Made by a program: the position numbers and the translations under genes. A stretch of 64,000 bases of DNA, from positions 489,379 to 553,378 of the forward strand of contig NZ_AUHE01000001.1 of assembly GCF_000423025.1 (NCBI RefSeq), in the 5' to 3' direction. This DNA is from Gordonia shandongensis DSM 45094. GTDB taxonomy: Bacteria; Actinomycetota; Actinomycetes; Mycobacteriales; Mycobacteriaceae. Below, one piece after another: positions 15,513 through 26,955 of this stretch. The notes below the pieces were generated by a model, which made no database searches, was not told the origin of the DNA, and saw only the letters and a program-made list of their open reading frames with translations. Position 1 is the stretch's first letter; every line of letters starts with the position of its first letter.

Positions 15513-16679
15513 TCAGATCTTGTGGCCGTCCCACTCGTGGTCGTGCATGAACGCCTCGGCCAAGCCGACGCGGTACTTGACGCCCTGCGCCAGGATCCCC
15601 CCGTACGCCGGGATCAACATCGCGGCCGGCTTCCTGTCGAGCGGATCGTAGATCACATCGCTCGCCGCCCGAAAGTCCTTCCAGAAGCGACGGAAACTGT
15701 TGCCGGGCAACGACTTCTTACGCCAGCCGTACAACGCCATCCCGATGCCGATCATCCGCACCCGACCCATCGGCGGATGGATGATCTCGGTGTTCTCCCC
15801 GAAGAACGCGCGGTCGACGCGATCCTCGCGGGTGAACATCATGATCCCGCTCGTCCCGCGCGGATTGCACTCGATGGTGTAGAGCCCCCGCTCGGGGTGA
15901 TCGATGAAGTCGAGCCCCATGTGGCCGGTGAAGTTCACCGACTTCGCGAACCGCTGCACCCAATCGAGGATCGGCTGGTGATCGACCTGCTCGAACGTCA
16001 GGCACGAACTCCCGTCGATCGCATAGCTCACCGGGTACGTCGCATGGGCGAACACCTCGCCCTCGCGGCAGACCGAGTACGTGCAGTACCGGTCGCCCTC
16101 CAGCCACTCCTGGGCGATCCACGGATTGTCCGGGTCGAACTCCAGATACCCCAGATCGTCGCCCGGGTAGGCCTTGTAGACCTTCTGCGAACCCCGCGAG
16201 TACGTCCGCTTGACCGCGAACGGCGTCGTGAAGTCGAGGGCGGCCGCATCATCGGGCGACGCGACCTTCGCGTACTTCAACGTCTGGAATCCGCGCTCGT
16301 CCAGGCACACCTGGAAGGAGAACTTGTTGTGCAGCATGTCCTCGATCTCGAACGGCGACAGGAACAGATCGCACGACTCGGGGAACAGTCCGCGCATCAT
16401 CGACAGGATGTCGGTCTCCTCGTGGATCGGGATCACCATGTCGATGCCCTCGCGCTCCACGATGTCGGCGACGTCACGGCAGTACTGGAGCGGCTCGAAC
16501 TTCGGCGAGCTGACCCGATGGAACGCCGAGACGGCGTTCGAGAAGCGGCTCACCGTGATGCCCATGCTGTCGCACGTCGACACCCGATGTCCCGCCGCCG
16601 CGAGCAGCCGCGCGAGGTTGAGGGTCAGGAACGACCTGCCGAACGTGATGAGGACATGTTTCTGCGCACCGGAGACCAC
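15513..16679 (-). CDS. ATP-grasp domain protein, substrate unknown
   Basis: 388-aa ATP-grasp ligase-like enzyme. The N-terminal Rossmann half begins HVLITFGRSFLTLNLARLLA. The ATP-grasp half contains PFAVKRTYSRGSQKVYKAYP (ATP-binding Lys and glycine loop), WIAQEWLEGDRYCTYSV (hinge) and HMGLDFID...YTIECNPRGTSG, the usual E-x-N Mg-binding motif. Such enzymes join a carboxylate to an amine or thiol. No partner genes indicate the substrate. Start GTG 16679 is fixed by TACTCT 6 nt upstream; an ATG one base earlier is out of frame. Confidence 0.82.
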   Translation of the reverse strand: MVSGAQKHVLITFGRSFLTLNLARLLAAAGHRVSTCDSMGITVSRFSNAVSAFHRVSSPKFEPLQYCRDVADIVEREGIDMVIPIHEETDILSMMRGLFPESCDLFLSPFEIEDMLHNKFSFQVCLDERGFQTLKYAKVASPDDAAALDFTTPFAVKRTYSRGSQKVYKAYPGDDLGYLEFDPDNPWIAQEWLEGDRYCTYSVCREGEVFAHATYPVSYAIDGSSCLTFEQVDHQPILDWVQRFAKSVNFTGHMGLDFIDHPERGLYTIECNPRGTSGIMMFTREDRVDRAFFGENTEIIHPPMGRVRMIGIGMALYGWRKKSLPGNSFRRFWKDFRAASDVIYDPLDRKPAAMLIPAYGGILAQGVKYRVGLAEAFMHDHEWDGHKI

Positions 16680-16685
16680 ATCAAC

Positions 16686-16691
16686 AGAGTA
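16686..16691 (-). promoter_or_regulatory. -10 hexamer of ATP-grasp gene
   Basis: TACTCT on the minus strand, 6 nt, then GTG 16679. Confidence 0.4.
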
Positions 16692-16775
16692 GACAACCCG
16701 GTCCCCGCCCCGTGTAGCGTGTTCTTACTGAACTCTTATCAACTGCACACACCACACTGATCGAGGGAATCTTCG

Positions 16776-17735
16776 TTGTTCGCAATCGGGATCATTGCGG
16801 CGTCGATGGCTGCGGTGGCCTACGGTGTCTCCACCGTTCTGCGCGCGCTCGCCGCCCGCCGTGTGGCCGTCGAACAGCGCGAAGACGGTAAGCCGGTCCT
16901 CGACGGGAGCGCATCGCCGTCGGTCTCGTCGACGTTCACGACCATCGCCGATCCCGCCTTCATCCTCGGCACCGTGATGCAGGTCACCGGATTCGCCGGC
17001 GGCGCCGTCGCCGCCCGCTTCCTCCCGCTGTTCCTCGCCCAGTCGATCGTCTCGGCGAACCTCGTGGTGACCGCCCTGCTCGGCACGCTGCTGCTGCGGA
17101 TCAACCTGCACACCCGCGACTGGGTCGCGATCTGGCTCGTCGTCCTGTCCCTGTTCCTGCTGGGCGTGTCGTCGGCCCCCGGCGCCAACGACACCGCGCC
17201 CATGTCGTTCCACTGGGGCCTGCTGCTGGTGACGCTGGCGCTGTGCGCCCTGTCGATCGCCGGGGTGTACCTCGGCGGGAAATGGGCCGCCGCGATCGGC
17301 GGTGCGGGCGCCGGACTGCTGTTCGGCATCATCGCCTGCGGCGTCCGAGTCCTCAACGGGCTCAACCCGTTCGACCTCGCGACCATCCTCACCGATCCGG
17401 CGGCGTGGTCGATCGCGATCGCCGGCGCCGTCAGCTTCTACGTGCAGACCGTCGCCCTCCAGGTGGGTGCGGTCAACGGTGTGACGGCGCTCGTCGTCTT
17501 CGGCGAGACCGCGGCCCCCAGCCTCATCGGCGTCACCTTCCTCGGCGACAGCGCGCACCCCGGCCTCGGGTGGCTCGCCGTGGTCGGATTCGTGGGCGCC
17601 GCGATCGGCGCCCTCCTGGTGGCCTGGTACGGCTCCGGCGACCCCGACCACTTCGGCGAGGCCCCACCGGAGCGGGGCGGATGGCGTCGAGGGCGGGAAC
17701 CGACGCCCGACGAACACCCCAGCGACACCTCGTGA
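16776..17735 (+). CDS. DMT-superfamily (EamA/NIPA-like) membrane transporter
   Basis: 319-aa integral membrane protein with about nine to ten helices arranged as two EamA-like halves: FAIGIIAASMAAVAYGVSTV ... VVTALLGTLLLRINL, and WGLLLVTLALCALSIAGVYL ... LAVVGFVGAAIGALLVAWYG. A cytoplasmic loop at residues 35-60 and a charged C-terminal tail (PPERGGWRRGREPTPDE) flank the core. Substrate unknown. TTG at 16776 is the probable start, with GAGGGA 8 nt before it. Confidence 0.75.
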   Translation: MFAIGIIAASMAAVAYGVSTVLRALAARRVAVEQREDGKPVLDGSASPSVSSTFTTIADPAFILGTVMQVTGFAGGAVAARFLPLFLAQSIVSANLVVTALLGTLLLRINLHTRDWVAIWLVVLSLFLLGVSSAPGANDTAPMSFHWGLLLVTLALCALSIAGVYLGGKWAAAIGGAGAGLLFGIIACGVRVLNGLNPFDLATILTDPAAWSIAIAGAVSFYVQTVALQVGAVNGVTALVVFGETAAPSLIGVTFLGDSAHPGLGWLAVVGFVGAAIGALLVAWYGSGDPDHFGEAPPERGGWRRGREPTPDEHPSDTS

Positions 17736-17750
17736 CACTTCCCGGCGGCG

Positions 17751-18702
<952 letters not shown>

Positions 18703-18722
18703 CGAATTCTCCTTGCTGTCTG

Positions 18723-18782
18723 CGTGTGCCTGTTCGGCGTGTGCCTGTTCGGCGTGTGGCTGTTCGGCGTGTGGCTGGCTTG
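18723..18782 (-). repeat. 15-nt tandem repeat between thiO and thiS
   Basis: Three full copies and a partial copy of CGTGTG(C/G)CTGTTCGG, in register with the thiS frame (it would encode H-A-E-Q-P/A repeats). It fills the only gap in the thi operon. Confidence 0.85.
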
Positions 18783-18803
18783 CAGGTGGCCTACTGCGTG
18801 TGG

Positions 18804-19835
18804 TCAACAGTCGTCCGAGGTGTCGAGCAGTTCGACGAACCGCGCCGCCGTCCAGGGCGCCAGCGCGATCCCGTTGCGACCGTGGCCGGCCGCCACGATC
18901 ACCCGGTCGTCGATCTGCTCCACGATCGGGATTCCGTCGGGGGACGACGGCCGGATCCCGGCCGCGACCTCCGTCAGCTCGTAGGTGCGCAGGCTGGGCA
19001 TCAGCTCACCGGCATCGGCGAGGAGATCGGCCACGCCACCGGCCGACGGGGTCCGATCATCGTCGTCGAAGGCCTCGTACTGGGTGGCCCCGACGACCAC
19101 CCCGTCGGCCCGCGGAACCACATAGACGACGCGGCCGTGCCAGCGCGCCCGGACGACGTGGTCGGGCGGCGGCACCGACCACCACGTCCGCGCCAACCGG
19201 AGGATCTCGCCCTTCTCACCGCGCACGTCCACCGACGGCACCAGCCGTCGCACCCCGAGTCCCGCGGCCACCAGGATCCGGTCACCGGGCAGTGCGTCGA
19301 GGTCGGTCACCTCGCCGTTGGCGACCGTCGCACCGGCGGCGACCAGCGCACGGTCGAGTGCGGCGATGAGACGCCGATTGTCGACGGCCCCCTCGCCGAT
19401 CGCACGGAATCCCCCGGCGACCGTCCGCGACAGTGCGGGCTCCGCGGCCCGCAGCTGCCGCGCGGTCATCCGCGGCAGCCGGTCCGCGCCGCCGGGGATG
19501 CGGTCGGCGAGGAAGTCGACCTGCCTCGTCAGCTCGTCGAGGTCGGCGGACGACGCCGCCACCAGGAGCGTGTCGGCGGCGACCGAGAGGTCCGGATCGC
19601 CGAGCCGAGCGAGCAGATCCGGCCACCCGTCCACCGATGCGCGGGCGATCTGCAGCAACCGGTCCTCGCCCGGTCTGCCTTCGGCGAAGCAGCCGAGCAT
19701 GCCGCCGGCGACGTCGGCCGCGCGCCGACGCGGGCCGGCGTCGATCACCCGGACCGACCACCCGCGGTCGGCTGCGGCGAGCGCGCAGGTCAATCCGACG
19801 GCACCGCCGCCGACCACTGTGAGTGCGCCCACCAC
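18804..19835 (-). CDS. thiO: glycine oxidase ThiO
   Basis: 343-aa FAD-dependent glycine oxidase that supplies dehydroglycine for thiazole synthesis. The dinucleotide-binding motif LTVVGGGAVGLTCALAAADRG is at the N-terminus. DAO-family elements follow (RRAADVAGGMLG; C-terminal GIRPSSPDGIPIVEQIDD and VAAGHGRNGIALAP). A longer frame starts at ATG 19859, but that ATG lies inside the TPP riboswitch helix (GTCATGCCGGCG). GTG 19835, 7 nt after the riboswitch's terminal GGGAGG, is the better start. Confidence 0.93.
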   Translation of the reverse strand: MVGALTVVGGGAVGLTCALAAADRGWSVRVIDAGPRRRAADVAGGMLGCFAEGRPGEDRLLQIARASVDGWPDLLARLGDPDLSVAADTLLVAASSADLDELTRQVDFLADRIPGGADRLPRMTARQLRAAEPALSRTVAGGFRAIGEGAVDNRRLIAALDRALVAAGATVANGEVTDLDALPGDRILVAAGLGVRRLVPSVDVRGEKGEILRLARTWWSVPPPDHVVRARWHGRVVYVVPRADGVVVGATQYEAFDDDDRTPSAGGVADLLADAGELMPSLRTYELTEVAAGIRPSSPDGIPIVEQIDDRVIVAAGHGRNGIALAPWTAARFVELLDTSDDC

Positions 19836-19840
19836 GACGC

Positions 19841-19934
19841 GGCCTCCCTTCGCCGGCATGACCCGGATCAGGTGTGACGGTCAGGGCCGGCGGCGCCCAC
19901 TCTCAGTCCGCCGAACCCGCGGACTCCCGTGTGG
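19841..19934 (-). ncRNA. TPP (THI-element) riboswitch
   Basis: Upstream of thiO on the minus strand: ACGGGAGTCC, the invariant CTGAGAG, then CACACCTGATCCGGGTCATG and CCGGCGAAGGGAGG. These are the conserved pyrimidine- and pyrophosphate-binding helices of the thiamine pyrophosphate aptamer. The final GGGAGG is also the Shine-Dalgarno of the GTG start of thiO, which suggests control at translation initiation. It covers thiOSG only; thiE lies on the other side, outside it. Confidence 0.95.
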
Positions 19935-19956
19935 AATACACCCTCGATGCTACCGC

Positions 19957-19962
19957 TACCGT
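19957..19962 (+). promoter_or_regulatory. -10 hexamer of thiE
   Basis: TACCGT, 7 nt, then ATG 19970; thiE is therefore probably leaderless and not riboswitch-controlled. Confidence 0.45.
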
Positions 19963-19969
19963 GGCGGAT

Positions 19970-20662
19970 ATGACCGCCCGCTCCCACCGTCTCGACCGTC
20001 TCTCCGACGCCCGGCTGTATCTGTGCACCGACGCCCGTCGCGAGCGCGGCGACCTGCTCGACTTCGTCCGGGCGGCACTCGTCGGCGGTGTCGACATCGT
20101 GCAGCTGCGCGACAAGGAGTCGGCCGGGGAGCGCGCCCTGGGGACGCTCACCGTGCGCGCGGAGCTGGCGCTGCTGGCCGAGCTCCGCACGTTGACCGCC
20201 GACGCGGGCGCCCTGCTGGCGGTCAACGACCGCGCCGACGTGGCGGCGGCCGCGGGAGCCGACGTGATCCACGTCGGTCAGGACGATCTGCCGCCGTCGG
20301 CCGTCCGCGCCGTCGTCGGTCCCGATGTGGTGATCGGGCGCTCGACCCACGACGTCGACCAGGCGCGCGACGCCGAGGCCGACCCGGACGTCGACTACTT
20401 CTGCACGGGCCCGTGCTGGAGCACCCCCACCAAGCCGGGACGGGCGGCGACCGGACTCGATCTGGTGGCGGCCACCGCCGCCGCGCGACCGTCGACGCCG
20501 TGGTTCGCAATCGGCGGGATCGATGCCGCCCGCGTCCCCCGGGTGGCGGCGGCCGGCGCCGAGCGGATCGTCGTGGTCCGGGCGATCACGGGCGCCGACG
20601 ATCCCGCGGCCGCGGCCCGCGACCTGCGTTCCCGGCTGGGGTTGCCTTCCCGCCGACGGTGA
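19970..20662 (+). CDS. thiE: thiamine phosphate synthase
   Basis: 230-aa TIM-barrel enzyme that joins HMP-pyrophosphate and thiazole phosphate. Motifs: YLCTDAR at the N-terminus, [75 protein letters not shown] and WFAIGGID. All are normal for ThiE. It is divergent from thiOSG, as in M. tuberculosis. An upstream in-frame extension to 19874 runs through the riboswitch antisense and is not coding. Confidence 0.96.
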   Translation: MTARSHRLDRLSDARLYLCTDARRERGDLLDFVRAALVGGVDIVQLRDKESAGERALGTLTVRAELALLAELRTLTADAGALLAVNDRADVAAAAGADVIHVGQDDLPPSAVRAVVGPDVVIGRSTHDVDQARDAEADPDVDYFCTGPCWSTPTKPGRAATGLDLVAATAAARPSTPWFAIGGIDAARVPRVAAAGAERIVVVRAITGADDPAAAARDLRSRLGLPSRRR

Positions 20663-20669
20663 GTAAGCT
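20642..20669 (+). promoter_or_regulatory. promoter of leader peptide/attenuator
   Basis: TTGCCT (20642-20647), 16 nt, TAAGCT (20664-20669), ending 10 nt before the leader ATG at 20680. It lies inside the 3' end of thiE. Confidence 0.5.
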
Positions 20670-20679
20670 GTCCTCCATC

Positions 20680-20721
20680 ATGACGTGGAAGCTCCTTGTA
20701 ACCCGCCGCAGCGGGGTCTGA
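20680..20721 (+). CDS. 13-residue leader peptide (putative attenuator)
   Basis: Short ORF MTWKLLVTRRSGV directly behind a good promoter and with almost no 5' leader. Its middle codons are TGG AAG CTC CTT GTA. CTT and GTA are rare in this GC-rich genome, a usual property of control codons. The last codons (CGC CGC AGC GGG GTC) form the left arm of the hairpin at 20706-20743. This is the layout of a transcription-attenuation leader. The sensed amino acid could be Leu or Val (inference). Confidence 0.6.
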   Translation: MTWKLLVTRRSGV

Positions 20722-20743
20722 TTCGACCGACCCCCCGCTGCGG
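20706..20743 (+). terminator. attenuator hairpin after leader peptide
   Basis: CCGCAGCGGGG (20706-20716) pairs perfectly with CCCCGCTGCGG (20733-20743) across a 16-nt loop. The left arm is inside the leader ORF, so ribosome position can decide folding. The following TTCGTCGTTCCT is only moderately T-rich. Confidence 0.6.
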
Positions 20744-20913
20744 GTTCGTCGTTCCTCCACATTCTCACTCGTCGGTCACCCACTCTTCGACCGAAGTGAA
20801 TCCCACAGATGCGTTCCATTCAGATCGTCCCCACATCCTGTAGCCGTCACGGTTCCGACCAGCCGCGGCCGACTCGTCGTCTGCCGCACTGGTTCCCACG
20901 GGAGGCGGCCACC

Positions 20914-21288
20914 ATGTCCACGCAGCGTTTCGACGACACCTTCGCCCCGCACGGGATGCTCGCCCTGCGCGATCTCTCGATCGAGGCGGCTCCGGGCGAC
21001 ACCGTGGTCTGCCGGGCCCGCTTCTCGGCGGGTCCGCGCGACTTCGATCTGTCGGCGACGGCCAGCGGCCCCATCGGGGCGATGAGCGAGATGCTCTACG
21101 GCATGGGTGCCGGCGTCGAGATCGTCTCGCTGTCACAGCAGGACGACGACGGCCAGGTCACGACATATCTTCTGTGCGAACGGGATTCGCGACGCTGCTG
21201 GTCGTACGGCCGTGCCCGGCGCGGTGACGAGTCCGCCGTTCACGCGCTCATCGCCGGCGCCAACCAGCTCGCGCCCGTCGCCGGCTGA
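20914..21288 (+). CDS. stand-alone 2-isopropylmalate-synthase regulatory-domain-like protein
   Basis: 124-aa protein that looks like the C-terminal LeuA allosteric/dimerisation domain without the catalytic barrel. HGMLALRDLSIEAAPGDTVV is followed by ATASGPIGAMSEMLYGMGAG, equivalent to the GNGPIDA...L signature, then VEIVSLSQQDD, VTTYLLCE, RCWSYGRARRGDESAVHALI and AGANQL at the end. In LeuA this domain binds leucine. Start ATG 20914 has GGGAGG 8 nt upstream; a GTG at 20809 is in frame but poorly placed. It sits behind the leader peptide and hairpin. It may sense Leu or bind LeuA-family enzymes (inference). Confidence 0.75.
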   Translation: MSTQRFDDTFAPHGMLALRDLSIEAAPGDTVVCRARFSAGPRDFDLSATASGPIGAMSEMLYGMGAGVEIVSLSQQDDDGQVTTYLLCERDSRRCWSYGRARRGDESAVHALIAGANQLAPVAG

Positions 21289-21313
21289 GCACACGCCCCG
21301 CAGCCCGGTCGGG

Positions 21314-21775
21314 TCACCCCAACCGGGTGCGCAGTCCCGGCCACGACGCCGCCAGCCCCGGATGCAACGGCAGGTCGGCCACCGCATCGGCGGGCACCCA
21401 GCGCAGTTCGGCCGACTCCCCGTTCCGGACCGTCGCGACCGGATGCGCGGCGCGGGCGATGACGGTCGTGTACGTCCACCCGTTACCGGCGTCGTGGGTG
21501 ACGATCGACTCGACCACCGACAGGTCTCCGGCCACGATGCCGGCCTCCTCGCCGGCTTCGCGGACCGCGGCCTCCTCCACCGACTCGTGCGAATCGCGCG
21601 CCCCGCCCGGCAGTCCCCAGGTTCCGCCCTGGTGCGACCAGATCGCCCGATGCTGCAGGAGCACGGCCACGCCGTCGTCGACGGGCGCCGACAGCAGCAG
21701 TCCGGCCGCACCGTGGCGACCCCAGAACCGCCGTCCCTCGCCGTCGAAGACCCAGCCGTCTCCGTCTCCGCGCAC
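21314..21775 (-). CDS. Nudix hydrolase (MutT3-like)
   Basis: 153-aa Nudix enzyme. The full Nudix box spans Gly58-Ile80 (G-x5-E-x7-REAGEEAG-I), after WGLPGGARDSHESVEEAA. It hydrolyses a nucleoside diphosphate linked to X and may sanitise oxidised nucleotides. The position between thiE and divergent glnX matches mutT3 (Rv0413) of M. tuberculosis, but this protein is shorter than Rv0413 as I remember it, so I leave the symbol blank. Confidence 0.88.
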   Translation of the reverse strand: MRGDGDGWVFDGEGRRFWGRHGAAGLLLSAPVDDGVAVLLQHRAIWSHQGGTWGLPGGARDSHESVEEAAVREAGEEAGIVAGDLSVVESIVTHDAGNGWTYTTVIARAAHPVATVRNGESAELRWVPADAVADLPLHPGLAASWPGLRTRLG

Positions 21776-21902
21776 CCGTGATCCTCCCGCGCCGACCGCC
21801 GATCACACCCCGTGACCGATTCGAGACTCACCGTACCGGGTCCGACGGTCGGTGGCGGGTGTCACGACTAGGGTTGTAGACAGATCGCCGAAGGGACAGT
21901 TC

Positions 21903-23351
21903 GTGACCGGCCAGGTAACTCGAGTGCGCTCCGCGCTCACTCATGCAGGCCGTGCCGTGCTGCCCGAGAAAGACCTCGCGAATCCGACACTGCGACAGGT
22001 GATCGCCGACCGCAGGGAGATCGCGGCGATGACGCGGGAACGCGTCTCGTCGCCGCTGCTGACTCTCCGCTTCTACGCCACCACCACTCCGGGGAAGCTG
22101 GTGATGCTGCTGCTGGCGATGGTCTTCGCGTGCGCGCTCACCGGCTGGTACTCGTCGGCGTCGCTGACCGACCGCAGTGCGACCCTCGAGGACATCGTCA
22201 GTCGTGCCGAACCGCAGGCCGAGGCCGCCGAGGTGCTCTACAGCTCCCTGTCGGTGGCGGACGCCGCCGCGAACTCGGCGTTCATCTCCGGCGGCCGCGA
22301 ATCTCCCGAACTGCGCTCGGAGTACACCGACTCCATCGCGACGGCCGGCACCGCCCTCATCGCCGCCACCGACGGACTCGACGGCGGCACCGCCCCGACG
22401 GAGCGGGACAAGCGGGCGCGCGAGGACCTCGACACCCTGGCCACCGGGATCCCCGTCTACACGGGGCTGATCGAGACGGCCCGGATCAACAACCGGCTCG
22501 GAAACCCGGTCGGCTCGGCCTATCTGAGCGAGGCGTCGGCGCTGATGCTCGGCACCATCCTTCCGGCCGCGCAGCGCCTCTACGAGGATCGGGCGGCGGC
22601 GATCTCCGATCCGCAGCGCACGCTGACCGTCCCGCCGTGGGGCGTGTATGTCGCCCTGGTGATCATCATCGCGATGGTCGCGGGCACGGGCCGCTACCTG
22701 GCACGGCGCACTCGCCGCCACTTCAACGTCGGTCTGCTCGGCGCGCTCGTGGCGCTCGGCCTGGGCACGGTGTGGCTGCTGGTGTCGGGACTCATGTCGG
22801 TCGCCGCCGCGAACACCGCGAAGAGTTCGGGCGCCGAACCCCTGCACACCCTCACCACCATGCGGATCCTGACCCAGCAGGCGCGGTCTGCCGAGACGCT
22901 GTCGCTGGTGCGGCGCTCGGATCCGGGGCAGCTCGACACCGACTTCGAGCGCGCCGTCGACCGCATCCACAACGACGCCGACGCGCTCTCCCGGTCGCCG
23001 AACCATGCCGACGACCCGGCCCTGACGGGCCCCCTCGACGATGTGACGTCGGCGCTGACCCGCTGGCGGGCCGCCCACCAGGAGGTCGGACGCCGACTGG
23101 CCGGGGGCGACTTCACCGCGGCCCGCTCGCTCACCGTCGGCAACGGCGCGATCAGCACGGCGACCGGTTACAACGAGGTCAACGACGGTCTGGTCAAGGC
23201 GATCTCGGAGGCGCGGACCACGTTCCGCGACAACATCGGCAACGCGCAGCGGCTCATGGGCTTCACGGGCACCGGGATCGGCGTGTTCTGCGGGATCGCC
23301 GCACTGGCGATCGTCGCCGGTCTCATTCCGCGCATCCGGGAGTACCGATGA
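21903..23351 (+). CDS. glnX: membrane protein GlnX of the GlnX-GlnH-PknG sensing pathway
   Basis: 482-aa membrane protein. Helix 1 is KLVMLLLAMVFACALTGWYS (about residues 60-80). A large extracytoplasmic helical region follows (sensor-like, rich in Ala/Asp/Glu), then helices WGVYVALVIIIAMVAGTGRY and NVGLLGALVALGLGTVWLLV. A second helical domain precedes the last helix FTGTGIGVFCGIAALAIVAG. In mycobacteria the homologue (Rv0412c) links GlnH to PknG. Start GTG 21903 after AAGGGA. Its stop overlaps the glnH start (ATGA). Confidence 0.88.
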   Translation: MTGQVTRVRSALTHAGRAVLPEKDLANPTLRQVIADRREIAAMTRERVSSPLLTLRFYATTTPGKLVMLLLAMVFACALTGWYSSASLTDRSATLEDIVSRAEPQAEAAEVLYSSLSVADAAANSAFISGGRESPELRSEYTDSIATAGTALIAATDGLDGGTAPTERDKRAREDLDTLATGIPVYTGLIETARINNRLGNPVGSAYLSEASALMLGTILPAAQRLYEDRAAAISDPQRTLTVPPWGVYVALVIIIAMVAGTGRYLARRTRRHFNVGLLGALVALGLGTVWLLVSGLMSVAAANTAKSSGAEPLHTLTTMRILTQQARSAETLSLVRRSDPGQLDTDFERAVDRIHNDADALSRSPNHADDPALTGPLDDVTSALTRWRAAHQEVGRRLAGGDFTAARSLTVGNGAISTATGYNEVNDGLVKAISEARTTFRDNIGNAQRLMGFTGTGIGVFCGIAALAIVAGLIPRIREYR

Positions 23352-24388
23352 GCTTCCACTCCCGACCGTCCCGTCCCCCGCATCGGGGTGCCCGCCGTTC
23401 CCGTGTCGGGCGCGCTCGGCCGGTGATCGTCACGGCGCTCGCCGGAGCGGCCGTGCTGCTGGTGCTGACCGGGTGCGAGGCGACCGTCGATCACGCGTCC
23501 GACCCGCCGTCGGCCGTCGCCCGCGATCCGCTCCCGCCGGATGTGACCTTCGGCGTGCCGCCGCAGGCCGAGGTGTCGACCGACGACTGCGATGCGCTGT
23601 CGGGACTGCGGCCCACCGAGCTCCCCGAGCCCGACCGGATGCCGCGCGGGTCGACGATGGAGCGCATCGCGCAGCGCGGCCGGCTCGTGGTGGGCACCGA
23701 CCTCGGCAGCAATCCGTTGAGCTTCCGCGACCCGATCACCGGCGACGTGAAGGGTTTCGACATCGACGTGGCGCACTGGATCTCCGAGGCCGTCTTCGGC
23801 GACCCGAATCGCATCGACTACCGGATGCTGTCGACCGACGACCGCGTCGACGCGATCGTCCGCGGGGACGTCGACCTGGTGGTGAAGTCGATGTCCATCA
23901 CCTGCAGCCGCTACCGTCGCATCGACTTCTCCGTCCCGTATTACGCCGCCTCCCAGCGGATGCTCGTGTACCGGAATTCGGGGATCACGAAGACCTCCGA
24001 TCTCGTCGGCCGGTCGGTGTGCGCCACGCGCGCCTCGACGTCCATCGCCCGCGTCCAACGGGTGGTCCCCTCGGCGCAGTACGTCACCACCGACAGTTGG
24101 GCCGATTGCCTGGTGATGATGCAGCAGGGGCAGGTGGACGTCATCACCTCCGACGATCCGATCCTCGCCGGTATCGCCGCCCAGGATCCGTGGGTGACGA
24201 TGGTGGGCGACAGCCTCGGCACCGAGAACTACGCGGTCGGCATCGCGAAGGGCAAAGAGGACTTCGTGCGTTTCGTGAACGCGGTGTTGGCGGAACGTGA
24301 AGCGGACGGCAGTTGGCAGCGCTCCTACAACGAGTGGCTCTCGCTGCTCGGTCCGGGCTCCCCTCCCCCGACGAGATACCGAGACTGA
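23348..24388 (+). CDS. glnH: amino-acid-binding lipoprotein GlnH
   Basis: 346-aa periplasmic-binding lipoprotein. A basic N-terminus, hydrophobic segment and lipobox VLTGC (Cys43) precede an SBP family 3 domain: GRLVVGTDLGSNPLSFRDP, GFDIDVAHWISEAVFG, VDLVVKSMSITCSRYRRIDF, SVPYYAASQRMLVY and DVITSDDPILAGIAA. The mycobacterial homologue binds Asp/Glu/Gln at the cell surface and signals through GlnX to PknG. No ABC permease is encoded nearby, which fits a sensor rather than a transporter. ATG overlaps the glnX stop. Confidence 0.93.
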   Translation: MSFHSRPSRPPHRGARRSRVGRARPVIVTALAGAAVLLVLTGCEATVDHASDPPSAVARDPLPPDVTFGVPPQAEVSTDDCDALSGLRPTELPEPDRMPRGSTMERIAQRGRLVVGTDLGSNPLSFRDPITGDVKGFDIDVAHWISEAVFGDPNRIDYRMLSTDDRVDAIVRGDVDLVVKSMSITCSRYRRIDFSVPYYAASQRMLVYRNSGITKTSDLVGRSVCATRASTSIARVQRVVPSAQYVTTDSWADCLVMMQQGQVDVITSDDPILAGIAAQDPWVTMVGDSLGTENYAVGIAKGKEDFVRFVNAVLAEREADGSWQRSYNEWLSLLGPGSPPPTRYRD

Positions 24389-26918
<2,530 letters not shown>

Positions 26919-26955
26919 CGGGGAGCTGTTCGCTGGCCGGCAGCCCCTGCTCGGG

